From Bacteroidales bacterium (GTDB taxonomy: Bacteria; Bacteroidota; Bacteroidia; Bacteroidales; UBA932): a stretch of 64,000 nucleotides of DNA. The DNA lies in NCBI GenBank assembly GCA_017544265.1, contig JAFYEM010000025.1, positions 62,001-126,000 on the forward strand, read 5' to 3'. Position numbers and translations under genes: made by a program. The first letter of the stretch is position 1. Each line of letters opens with the position of its first letter. Below are positions 1 through 8,281 of this stretch, in pieces. The notes under the pieces were generated by a model. The model made no database searches, was not told where the DNA came from, and saw nothing but the letters and a program-made list of their open reading frames with translations.

Positions 1-645
1 GAAGGAGGTGGTACCCAGCCCTGGAAATACTTAAAAGATAATCTCTCCGCTTATTCAAGCTATCGCCCGAGTACGAAGACCAATGCCATTCTCTATAAGA
101 CAAGCACTGTAGAACTGAGCAATACTGGATTCTTCTATCTGGGCAGTGATTACAGTACCAGCGGCAGCAGCAACAGTTGGGATAATTATGAAAGGACAGC
201 GCTCTATGCCACGGTTCGGGAGATAGCCTCCGGAAGGTATTTCTTCTATATCAATACCCACTATCCTCTCAATCAGACCGGTCAGACCAATGCTACTGCA
301 CTTCTTGAGAACAGGATAGCAGCTCTTAACACAAACAACTATCCTGTAATTCTTGTGGGAGATTTTAACTGCGTATATGGTAATTCCTGCTGGGATAATG
401 TCAAAACCTGGATGTATAACACCCGTTACGCACCCGGCGTGAGCGTTTACAGTGCTGAGAACCAAAACCTTTTCACCTACAACGCCTTCGGCGACAGTAG
501 CAGTGACCGAAACAAGGTGGATCACATCTGGGTAAGCAAGTCCATCACAGTGGATTCCTATCTCACCCTCACTCAGGAAATCCGTAAGTATGGCAGTGAA
601 TCTTACCTGTCCGACCACTATCCCATTATTGCCCACATTTCTTAA
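1..645 (+). CDS. Endonuclease/exonuclease/phosphatase family protein, 3' part only
   Basis: The frame is open from base 1, so this is the C-terminal ~214 residues of a longer protein whose start lies outside the window. Visible EEP-family motifs are INTHYPL (metal/phosphate-site His), VGDFNC (the GDxN motif), NKVDHIW, and the terminal SDHYPI (catalytic Asp-His). The family cleaves phosphodiesters in DNA, sphingomyelin or inositol phosphates; this fragment does not show which. The middle part is rich in Ser, Thr and Asn, as in secreted Bacteroidetes members. It is followed within 15 bases by a small ORF with a strong Shine-Dalgarno sequence and then by a polysaccharide lyase gene, so it probably begins or joins that operon. 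A second, separate EEP lipoprotein lies at 15124-15957. Confidence 0.85.
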   Translation, partial: EGGGTQPWKYLKDNLSAYSSYRPSTKTNAILYKTSTVELSNTGFFYLGSDYSTSGSSNSWDNYERTALYATVREIASGRYFFYINTHYPLNQTGQTNATALLENRIAALNTNNYPVILVGDFNCVYGNSCWDNVKTWMYNTRYAPGVSVYSAENQNLFTYNAFGDSSSDRNKVDHIWVSKSITVDSYLTLTQEIRKYGSESYLSDHYPIIAHIS

Positions 646-647
646 TC

Positions 648-654
648 GGAGGAG
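648..654 (+). promoter_or_regulatory. Strong Shine-Dalgarno sequence for the 44-residue ORF
   Basis: GGAGGAG lies 6 bases before the ATG at 661. Such a perfect anti-16S match is unusual in this window, where most starts have none, and it supports translation of the small ORF. Confidence 0.6.
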
Positions 655-660
655 CGTATT

Positions 661-795
661 ATGAAAGAAGTAAAAATATATAAGCAACCCTATTGCGTCG
701 CTACGACCTTGGTTTTGGAAAGGTTATTCTGTGCGTCGTTCCATGATAAGGATCACACTGAAAACTGGCTTATAGAGGACGCAGAAACCATCTGA
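661..795 (+). CDS. 44-residue small protein, translationally coupled to the lyase fusion
   Basis: The ORF runs from ATG at 661 to TGA at 793-795 and the next gene's ATG starts on the last base of that stop (TGATG), a classic coupling arrangement. A strong GGAGGAG precedes it. The sequence starts MKEVKIYKQPYCVATT and has no signal peptide or membrane segment. The opening (Met-Lys, Tyr, then Pro, a hydrophobic stretch, Glu, and a Cys-Ala-Ser) resembles the many 40-60 residue Bacteroidales small proteins that begin MKKxYxxP, whose function is not known to me. I infer it is translated, at least to load ribosomes onto the following gene, whose own start has no good ribosome binding site. Confidence 0.55.
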   Translation: MKEVKIYKQPYCVATTLVLERLFCASFHDKDHTENWLIEDAETI

Positions 796-3761
796 TGCTA
801 CTGTCCTTACTAATAGCCCTTAGCATTTTTTCAGCTGATATAGCCCCGTCCCTGGTTATGGACCAGGGATGGGTGCCGTATCCGGCTTATGAGGACAGGG
901 CTGGTTGGGACGCTTTTCTGGGTGAATACAGCGACATCTTTATCGCCAACGGGGAGAAAAGTCTTGGCTTTGAGTGGGTTACCATAACAGACGACGATTA
1001 CCTTGCATACGACCGCTATGGCGACCGCCAGGTGATGGAGGACAAGCAGGAAGCCAATACCGACGCCCTTGGCCAGATGTTCATCGCAGAACTCGCCGAA
1101 GGCAAGGGCCGCTTCCTGCCTGATATTGCTCGCGGTGTGCAATGGTTCTGCAACGCCCCGTCCTGGGTGCTTTCAGCCCATCTTGCCAAGTATCAGAAGA
1201 GCAAGAGTCCGCTTCCAAGCCCTGACGAATACATTATAGACCTATATTCCGGGAACATTTCGCAGCTGCTATCCTGGATTTACTATTATCTCAGGGATAG
1301 GCTGGAACCGTCGTTGACAGCACGCCTTCTTGCCGAATTACATAAGCGGGAACTGGATCCCTATCTGGAAAGAGACGATTTCTGGTGGATGGGTTTTGTC
1401 CCAAGGCCGGGGAAGACTCTTAACAACTGGACTCCATGGTGCAGCCAGAACGCTCTGCTCTGCTTTATGCTTCTGGAAAATGACCGGGAGAAACTGGCAA
1501 AGGCCGTGGAGAAGTCTATGCGTTCGGTGGATCTGTGGCTGGAATCATTGCCACAGGACGGCGCCTGCGATGAAGGCACTACCTATTGGTACAAGTCGGT
1601 TGGCTATCTCCTGGACTATTTGGAGAATCTTGAGCGCATCACTGGAGGCACTGTTTCCTTATGGGATAAACCCTTCCTCAAGGACTTGGGTGAGTTTATT
1701 GTCAACGCCGATATAGGGGACTGCTGGCAGGTTAATTTTGCTGACGGGAAGCCTTCCAGGAGGCCCTTTTCATGGTCGATATACCGCTATGGACGGGCTT
1801 GCGGAGATACCAGGATGATAGATTTCGCTACAGAGAACTATCATCATTTCGGAAGTAATCCTGAGAATGTGGACTGGACCCTTTTCTATCAGGGCATGGA
1901 AGCGATTTCTGCCACGCTTCAGATGAAGGCGCTTCCTGCTCCGGATTACCACCCCTTGCCCTTTGTGTATTATCCCGATTCCGACATCTGCTTCATGCGG
2001 GAAGGGAAAACTTTCCTCGCCGCCAAAGGCGGACATAACAACGAGAGGCATAACCACAACGATATCGGCACCTGCATCTATTTCTATGACCAGAAACCTG
2101 TACTGGTGGATGCCGGCGTCGGAACTTACACCAAGGACACTTTCGGCGAAGGACGCCAGCGCAACTGGTTTATACAGAGCGGCTGGCACAACCTTCCAGT
2201 AATAAATGGCTGCGAGCAGTCTTTCGGTGCTGAGTTCCACTCTTTCGGAAGCCGAGTCTGCAAGTGGCTTCGCAACTATTCCACAGATATAGCCGGAGCT
2301 TATCCTGATTCTGCATCAGTTCGCTCCTGGCGCATTTCCTATCGTCTCCGCCGTGACGGAGGCCTTCGCATTGCACAGCGCTTCTCTCTTGGGGAAGCTC
2401 GTGAGAGTAATGTGCTCCATTACCTGGTAAATGATGAACCGGTAATTGTGCAAGAGGGAGTAATTGTCCTCTCCGGCGGAGTGACATTCTGCTATGACCC
2501 GAAACAGTTTTCGGCTTCGGTTGATGAAAAACCATTGCTTGGACTGGGCTTTTCTTCCCGCTGGGGAGACGCCCTCTACCGCATCAGCCTTACTGCAAAT
2601 AAATTGCAGAAAAAGGGCAGGTATGTAATTAGATTTGTGCCTCCTACCGAGGAGCCGATTTCTGAACTTACCGCCCGTGTGCTTTCACTTGCCAGGGAGC
2701 AGTTTCCGCTGCTTTCCGCTCGATTGTCAAAGCAAAGCACGCCGCGTTCGATTCTGCCCGACGGCAGTATGAAAGATGTCTCTCTGGGCTCCTGGACCAG
2801 TGGATTCTTCCCTGGTTCACTTTGGCTGCTCTATCAGATGACTGGCGACGCGAATATCTTGGAACTTGCCCGGATGGAAACGGAAAAGTTATCCACCTTA
2901 CTTGATTATCCCCTAAGTCACGATATTGGATTCCAGGTTAATTGTTCCTATGGAAACGCCTACCGCATAACCGGCGAAGAGCGCTATCTTCAGATGATTG
3001 AAGATGCTGCAGCTGCACTTGCCGGCCGCTTTAACCCCCGCGTCGGTGCCACTCTCAGTTGGGCATCGGGTGAAAGAGGGGAGTATCCTGTCATCATAGA
3101 CAATATGATGAATCTGGAATTGCTGGAATTCGCTTCTAAACTTTTTGATTGCGATTCACTGCAAAATATTGCAATCACTCATGCAGAAACCACTTTACGC
3201 AATCATTTCCGCTCCGATGCCACATGCTGGCACATGCTGGATTATGATCCTTCGACCGGGGCGGTCCAGCGTCGCGTCACCGTACAGGGCTATTCGGACG
3301 ACAGCGCTTGGGCGCGCGCTCAGGCATGGGCCCTTTACGGCTACACTATGATGTTCCGGGAAACCGGAGCGGCAGAATTCCTTGAGCAGGCGGAAAAAGT
3401 CGCTAGCATGCTGCTGCCTCGTCTTCCTAATGACGGAATCCCTTACTGGGATTTCAATGATCCTGAAATACCTTTTGTCAATAAGGATGCCTCTGCCGGT
3501 GCTATTATGTGTTCGGCCTTTATAGAACTAAGCACTTTAAGCAAGGACAAGGCTCTCTCGAAAAACTGCCTTGAGATGGCCGAAAGGCAGATTCGCTCTT
3601 TGGCCTCTCCTGAGTATCTTGCTCCAGCCGGCACCAATGGTTATTTCCTTTTGAAGCATAGCGTCGGGAACCTTCCCGGCGGTTCTGAAATAGACGTTCC
3701 CCTGCCTTATGCGGATTATTATTTCCTCGAGGCCCTCAATAGATATAATTCGTTAAAGTAA
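795..3761 (+). CDS. Secreted heparinase II/III-like lyase fused to GH88 unsaturated glucuronyl hydrolase
   Basis: This 988-residue protein joins two enzymes that normally act in sequence. After a short hydrophobic leader (residues 1-20) comes an all-helical lyase toroid (about 60-390) and a heparinase II/III beta-sandwich (about 390-620) with the motif HNHNDIG near 418 and LVDAGVGTYT. Residues from about 655 form a GH88 domain: WTSGFFPGSLW, HDIGF near 707 and IDNMMN near 767, which match the two catalytic Asp regions of the family, and W-A-R-A-Q-A-W. Lyases of this fold cut uronate polysaccharides by beta-elimination, leaving an unsaturated uronate end; GH88 removes exactly that sugar. I infer processing of a glycosaminoglycan or similar acidic glycan in the periplasm or outside. 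The start is coupled to the preceding 44-residue ORF. The downstream lipoprotein begins 6 bases after the stop. Confidence 0.88.
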   Translation: MLLSLLIALSIFSADIAPSLVMDQGWVPYPAYEDRAGWDAFLGEYSDIFIANGEKSLGFEWVTITDDDYLAYDRYGDRQVMEDKQEANTDALGQMFIAELAEGKGRFLPDIARGVQWFCNAPSWVLSAHLAKYQKSKSPLPSPDEYIIDLYSGNISQLLSWIYYYLRDRLEPSLTARLLAELHKRELDPYLERDDFWWMGFVPRPGKTLNNWTPWCSQNALLCFMLLENDREKLAKAVEKSMRSVDLWLESLPQDGACDEGTTYWYKSVGYLLDYLENLERITGGTVSLWDKPFLKDLGEFIVNADIGDCWQVNFADGKPSRRPFSWSIYRYGRACGDTRMIDFATENYHHFGSNPENVDWTLFYQGMEAISATLQMKALPAPDYHPLPFVYYPDSDICFMREGKTFLAAKGGHNNERHNHNDIGTCIYFYDQKPVLVDAGVGTYTKDTFGEGRQRNWFIQSGWHNLPVINGCEQSFGAEFHSFGSRVCKWLRNYSTDIAGAYPDSASVRSWRISYRLRRDGGLRIAQRFSLGEARESNVLHYLVNDEPVIVQEGVIVLSGGVTFCYDPKQFSASVDEKPLLGLGFSSRWGDALYRISLTANKLQKKGRYVIRFVPPTEEPISELTARVLSLAREQFPLLSARLSKQSTPRSILPDGSMKDVSLGSWTSGFFPGSLWLLYQMTGDANILELARMETEKLSTLLDYPLSHDIGFQVNCSYGNAYRITGEERYLQMIEDAAAALAGRFNPRVGATLSWASGERGEYPVIIDNMMNLELLEFASKLFDCDSLQNIAITHAETTLRNHFRSDATCWHMLDYDPSTGAVQRRVTVQGYSDDSAWARAQAWALYGYTMMFRETGAAEFLEQAEKVASMLLPRLPNDGIPYWDFNDPEIPFVNKDASAGAIMCSAFIELSTLSKDKALSKNCLEMAERQIRSLASPEYLAPAGTNGYFLLKHSVGNLPGGSEIDVPLPYADYYFLEALNRYNSLK

Positions 3762-3767
3762 TTAGAT

Positions 3768-6104
3768 ATGAGAAAACTTATCATCTCCCTTGCAGGCCTG
3801 GTCCTGGTGGGCGCATTTATCTCTTCCTGCAACAAGAAGGAAGACGAGCCGGAAAAGGTTGAATTGAAGGCTCCTGTTATTTCCGCCGTAATGGATGGTG
3901 AAACGGTTGAGGTCTCCTGGAAGGCTGTAACCAATGCCACATCTTATACCGTGGAATGCAAGAAAGCTACGGACAGTGACTTCACTGTGGCTGCAACAGT
4001 GACACACAGTCCTGCTGCTATTAACGCACTAGACTTCGGGAATACCTATCAATTTAGGGTAAAAGCTACCTGCGGCGATTCTGAAAGTCCATATTCCAAT
4101 GTAGTTTCGCTCATGGTGGCGAAATACCTTCCTAAGCCTGTAGTTGCTGTAAATGCCGGCGTGACTTTCATTGAAGTTGAATGGGAAGCCGTCGAAGGGG
4201 CCACCACATACCAGTTGGAGCATAAGCTTACTCTTGATAGCGATTATACCGTCGACTATACCGGAGACGGCGCCGACATCCTGAACAAATACAAAATAGA
4301 AGGCCTTGAGAGCGGCATTTCCTATGACATTCGTGTCGGTGCTGCAGCAGAAGGGTTCAGTATGTGCTACTCCGATGTGACAACCATTGCGACTACGGAG
4401 GCGCCATCGGTAATAATTTCTACTGCGGCTCAGCTAGCCGAATGGCTTGAGAGCATTGATTCCGAAACTGATTATGTGGCGACACTAGCCAATGACATTG
4501 ATATGTCGGAAAAAACCATTACGAGCGCCGCCGGCTTCTCCGGTACTTTTGACGGCCAGGGCTTTGCCATCAAGAATCTAGTATCATCTGTCCCGCTATT
4601 TGCTGAAAACGGCGGACGCATCAAAAATCTCAGTCTTGATGAAAGCTGTGTCTTTACTCCGGCTTCCAACGTGTTCGGTGCACTGGTTGCTCTTGACAAA
4701 GGAGGAAACTATTCTTCCATCTGCAGTGCGGCCAGCATAACTTACAAGGCCACTGCCGACATTACTGAGAATCTTGCAATAGGTGGCCTTGTTGGCGCAT
4801 CGGATTCAGAAGGAGGAAGTTTTTTCAATACCTGCTCCAATAGCGGACCTGTCACCATTGATGCTGAGGGCTATACCCACTGGGCAGTTGCTATGGGCGG
4901 TATCGTTGGCTGGACCAGAAAATCGACATTTGAGTCTTGTACCAACAGCGCTCCCATTACCCTTAAAGCTCTGTATGGTGATCCCCTTCACCAGTGGTCT
5001 TATGTAAGCGATGCTACTGCCGATTTAGACGGTAATATCAGCATTGCCGGTATAGTTGGAAAGGCTTTTGACCTTGATACCGGCGATATTTTCAAGAGTT
5101 CCTTTAATCGCTGCGAGAACCTTGAAGGAGGCGATATCACATTGATTCACAATCACATGGATGCACTGGTAAATAACGATGCCAACCATGGCTGCCTAAA
5201 TGTTGCGGGTATCTGCGGCGAGGGCAACGGTACAATGGAAAACTGCCATAACAGGGCACCTGTCACGGCTGTTGCAATCTGTCCGGCAAACAATGATTAT
5301 TGGAAAAGAAAGAATTGCCTGCTCAAGGTAGGAGGACTGGTGGGTATTAGTTATGAAGGGATTGAGATTAATTCTTGTTCCAACAGGGCGGCCATTTCTG
5401 TTAATTATGACGGTTCTTATGACACTTCGCTGAGAAATATCTCTGCTGTTGGCGGTATTATTGGAAGGCAGGGGTATGGCAAGGTGGACGCCAAGGTCTA
5501 TTTCAGCACTAATCACGGTCCGATTACCGTTACCGGAAACGGTCACGTGGCTGTAGGTGGTATCTGTGGTGCTCAGGGTTATCAGAGAGGGAACAGGGTA
5601 TATGACACTGCTACAATCAATGTAAGCTGTAAGTCTGGTATGGTTGGTGGCCTGCTTGGCTTTGCTGATGGTGGCTCTCAATATCAGCACATACGAACTT
5701 CCTATTGCGAAGCTGACATTACGGCTGAGAACACATGGGATACGAACCGCTACGTTCTCTCTGTCGGAGGCCTTGTCGGGTGCTTTGGTATAGGTAAAAC
5801 CGACAGCTACCCGAGCTTCGTCCCTTATTCACCTGATCCACAGCGTTGCCATTACACCGGGAACATTGTATCAAAAGGACAGATGAAGGTGGGTATGGTC
5901 ATTGGTTGGATATCTAACAACAGCGAAAAAGTATTTGGTGATCCATCTACTCCTATTCTGGTTCAAGGTACTATCCACCGTTGGGGTTATGATAGAGACA
6001 ATGAAATGGAAACTCCTTTGACTATAGATGCGTCTAATGTGGAGGATTATGCTATCGGTTCGGCTGGAGACGCCGCGGTGACAATATACGTTACGGCGAA
6101 TTAG
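3768..6104 (+). CDS. Surface lipoprotein with two FN3 domains and GLUG-like repeats
   Basis: A 778-residue lipoprotein: the signal peptide ends at a lipobox with Cys21 (FISSC), followed by an acidic stretch (KKEDEPE), as in surface-exposed Bacteroidetes lipoproteins. Two fibronectin type III-like domains follow (about 33-115 and 118-205; VSWKAV, VEWEAV, YQFRVKA). Residues about 215-720 carry repeated Gly-Gly-[LI]-[VI]-Gly turns separated by Cys/Asn/Thr-rich strands, the pattern of GLUG or beta-helix adhesin repeats. No catalytic motif is visible. Its place between a lyase fusion and esterases suggests a glycan-binding or cell-surface scaffold role, but that is inference. It starts 6 bases after the lyase gene and ends 7 bases before the next gene, so the genes are probably co-transcribed. 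Confidence 0.82.
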   Translation: MRKLIISLAGLVLVGAFISSCNKKEDEPEKVELKAPVISAVMDGETVEVSWKAVTNATSYTVECKKATDSDFTVAATVTHSPAAINALDFGNTYQFRVKATCGDSESPYSNVVSLMVAKYLPKPVVAVNAGVTFIEVEWEAVEGATTYQLEHKLTLDSDYTVDYTGDGADILNKYKIEGLESGISYDIRVGAAAEGFSMCYSDVTTIATTEAPSVIISTAAQLAEWLESIDSETDYVATLANDIDMSEKTITSAAGFSGTFDGQGFAIKNLVSSVPLFAENGGRIKNLSLDESCVFTPASNVFGALVALDKGGNYSSICSAASITYKATADITENLAIGGLVGASDSEGGSFFNTCSNSGPVTIDAEGYTHWAVAMGGIVGWTRKSTFESCTNSAPITLKALYGDPLHQWSYVSDATADLDGNISIAGIVGKAFDLDTGDIFKSSFNRCENLEGGDITLIHNHMDALVNNDANHGCLNVAGICGEGNGTMENCHNRAPVTAVAICPANNDYWKRKNCLLKVGGLVGISYEGIEINSCSNRAAISVNYDGSYDTSLRNISAVGGIIGRQGYGKVDAKVYFSTNHGPITVTGNGHVAVGGICGAQGYQRGNRVYDTATINVSCKSGMVGGLLGFADGGSQYQHIRTSYCEADITAENTWDTNRYVLSVGGLVGCFGIGKTDSYPSFVPYSPDPQRCHYTGNIVSKGQMKVGMVIGWISNNSEKVFGDPSTPILVQGTIHRWGYDRDNEMETPLTIDASNVEDYAIGSAGDAAVTIYVTAN

Positions 6105-6111
6105 TTTCTCA

Positions 6112-6777
6112 ATGAAGAGGCCTTTCATTTTCTCTCTCCTTTGCTGCATCGCACTCTTTTGTGCATGCAGCAAAGGGGGAAATAGCCCGGAAGAAGAGGG
6201 ATATAAATATGAAGCCGTATTCATTGGGGATTCCATCACTGCCAACTGGGTAAAGGAGGACAGAGGACATCCGGATTTCTTCAAGGACCATAATTATTTG
6301 GGTATGGGATATCCCGGGAAGACTACCGACTACTTGAAGAGGCTTTTCAAGTTATCTGTCATAGACAAGCAACCCCGTCAGGCTGTGATTTTAGGTGGTA
6401 TCAATGATATTGCACAGAATGATGGACGGTATGTGCCCATCGAAGAGATTCGGGACAATATTGCGTCTATGGCGGAAGAAGCCTCCGCAGAGGGAATCCG
6501 CGTGGTGCTTTGCTCCGTAACGCCCAGTAAAGGTTTCACTTGGTCCTCATCAGTTTCCCATCCTGAAACGATTATTATTGAACTCAACAAGCTTATAAAG
6601 GCCCTTGCCGCGGAGAATGGATATGCCTATGCCGACTATCATTCCGCTCTTGCTGATGCCGGCGGCGGCCTGCCCTCATCTCTCTCCTCAGACGGCACCC
6701 ACCCCAACAAAGACGGCTACACCATAATGGAAAGCATCATCCTTCCAATCCTTCAGGCCTATCCAGACTCAGACTAA
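6112..6777 (+). CDS. SGNH/GDSL hydrolase lipoprotein
   Basis: A 221-residue lipoprotein with a hydrophobic leader and a lipid-anchor Cys at about 19 (LFCAC). It carries all SGNH blocks: FIGDSIT (nucleophile Ser41), Gly in MGYPG, GGIND with the oxyanion Asn, and DGTHPN near the end supplying the catalytic Asp and His. These enzymes hydrolyse ester bonds, in gut bacteria often acetyl groups on polysaccharides. The neighbouring lyase/GH88, sialate O-acetylesterase-like and GH2 proteins favour glycan de-acetylation over lipid hydrolysis. The start codon is 7 bases after the previous stop. Confidence 0.88.
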   Translation: MKRPFIFSLLCCIALFCACSKGGNSPEEEGYKYEAVFIGDSITANWVKEDRGHPDFFKDHNYLGMGYPGKTTDYLKRLFKLSVIDKQPRQAVILGGINDIAQNDGRYVPIEEIRDNIASMAEEASAEGIRVVLCSVTPSKGFTWSSSVSHPETIIIELNKLIKALAAENGYAYADYHSALADAGGGLPSSLSSDGTHPNKDGYTIMESIILPILQAYPDSD

Positions 6778-6814
6778 GCTTCCATCTAACATAGTTAGTG
6801 TAGAAGAATTGTTA

Positions 6815-6822
6815 TATATTTG
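6815..6822 (+). promoter_or_regulatory. Putative -7 promoter element before the SASA esterase gene
   Basis: TATATTTG fits the Bacteroidetes TAnnTTTG -7 consensus and ends 5 bases before the ATG at 6828. The expected TTG about 20 bases upstream is poor (only a TTAG at 16 bases). If used, it would give a nearly leaderless transcript for the second half of the cluster. Confidence 0.4.
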
Positions 6823-6827
6823 TAATT

Positions 6828-8279
6828 ATGAAAAAGGCAGCCATTCTTCTAGTGCTGATGCTATTGAGCGGAAGCCTATTTGCGAAAGTAATCCTGCCGC
6901 CGGTAATTGGCGACAATATGGTACTTCAGCAGCAGACATCTGCTGCCATCTTCGGCAAGACTGAGCCTGGAAAAAAAGTCAGCGTAAAGACCTCCTGGAA
7001 CAGGAAAACCGTCAATACTGTGGCGGACTCCGAGACCGGCAAGTGGCTTGTGCGGGTGCAGACTCCTGCAGCCGGCGGTCCCTATGAAATTACTATCTCC
7101 GACGGAGATAAGACTGTCCTTCACGATGTGCTGATTGGCGAGGTCTGGTTTGCCTCCGGCCAGTCAAATATGGAGATGCCGATGAAGGGCTACGCTTCGC
7201 AGCCGGCTAAAGGAGGGACCCGGTACATTGTTGGCGCCAAGGCCTCCCGACCGATTCGCGTATGCAACATTGCGCATTACTCTTCAGAGTCTGTGCAGGA
7301 CAGCTGTGCTGGCTGTTGGAACAAGAACACGCCTAATGTCGTCGCTTATACCAGCGCTACGGCCTATTTCTTTGCGGATGCCATGCAGGATGCGCTGGAT
7401 GTGCCTGTGGGGATAATCGTGAGTTCTTGGGGCGGCAGCAGTATCGAGACATGGATCAAGCGGGAGGTGTTTGAAAATGAGTATCCAGATATTGATCTTG
7501 GACATCTGGATGGCAAGCATCCCGTCAAAAGTATATATAAGGATCCGTGTCTGCTATACAACGGGCAGGTTGCGCCGCTTATTCCTTTCACATTCAAAGG
7601 GATAATCTGGTATCAGGGCGAGACGAACAGGAGCCGGGCCGAACAGTATATCCAGCTACAACATTCCTATGTGAAGATGATGCGGGAAGATTTCCAGGTG
7701 CCGGATGCGCCGTTCTACTGCGTTCAGATTGCTCCTTATCCATACGGTAACGCCCGCAAGACGCGCAGCGGTTATTTTTGCGAAGCGCAGCAGAAGTCAG
7801 TGGAAGGTATCGAACATGCAGGGTATGTAACCACTGTGGACATAGGAGAATACGGCACTATCCATCCTTGCCGTAAGCAGGAGGTGGGGCAGCGTCTGGC
7901 ATGGCTGGCTCTTCAGAACGACTATGGCATGGACGCGATCGAGGCCGTCGCTCCTAAATACAAGAGCGTGGAGTTCCGTGATGGGAAGGGCTTCGTTGAA
8001 ATGGAAGTCGGCAGTCAGGGCCTTTCCCCGATGGGGGCCGAAATTCCCGGTTTCGAAATAGCTGGTCCCGACCATAAGTTCTTTCTTGCCAAGGCTATGC
8101 GTGATTCCAAGAACAAACGTGTGGTTGTCGTCTGGAGCGATGAAGTCCCGGAGCCTATTGCCATTCGCTATTGCTGGCGCAACTGGTGCGTCGGTGGTCT
8201 CTTCAACAACTTCGGCATTCCCGCCGGCCCCTTCCGCACTGACGACTGGCCCCTGAACCCCGCCGACTGGGAAGAGTAA
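6828..8279 (+). CDS. Sialate O-acetylesterase-like carbohydrate esterase (SASA domain)
   Basis: A 483-residue secreted esterase with signal peptide (about 1-19, ending LFA). An N-terminal beta-sandwich (about 20-100) precedes the SGNH-type SASA domain: GEVWFASGQSNMEM places the nucleophile at Ser113, IIWYQGETN is the third block, and DIGEYGTIHP holds the C-terminal Asp/His. Family members remove O-acetyl groups from sialic acid or from xylan and other plant sugars. The last ~100 residues form a further beta domain. Only 2 bases separate its stop from the GH2 fusion gene, so the pair is probably translated together to de-acetylate and then trim one glycan. The substrate cannot be decided from sequence. 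Confidence 0.9.
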   Translation: MKKAAILLVLMLLSGSLFAKVILPPVIGDNMVLQQQTSAAIFGKTEPGKKVSVKTSWNRKTVNTVADSETGKWLVRVQTPAAGGPYEITISDGDKTVLHDVLIGEVWFASGQSNMEMPMKGYASQPAKGGTRYIVGAKASRPIRVCNIAHYSSESVQDSCAGCWNKNTPNVVAYTSATAYFFADAMQDALDVPVGIIVSSWGGSSIETWIKREVFENEYPDIDLGHLDGKHPVKSIYKDPCLLYNGQVAPLIPFTFKGIIWYQGETNRSRAEQYIQLQHSYVKMMREDFQVPDAPFYCVQIAPYPYGNARKTRSGYFCEAQQKSVEGIEHAGYVTTVDIGEYGTIHPCRKQEVGQRLAWLALQNDYGMDAIEAVAPKYKSVEFRDGKGFVEMEVGSQGLSPMGAEIPGFEIAGPDHKFFLAKAMRDSKNKRVVVVWSDEVPEPIAIRYCWRNWCVGGLFNNFGIPAGPFRTDDWPLNPADWEE

Positions 8280-8281
8280 AA

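Noticed and set aside
1770..2240. Minus-strand frame inside the lyase/GH88 gene
   Set aside because: The plus-strand frame has the catalytic motifs; the antisense one shows none.
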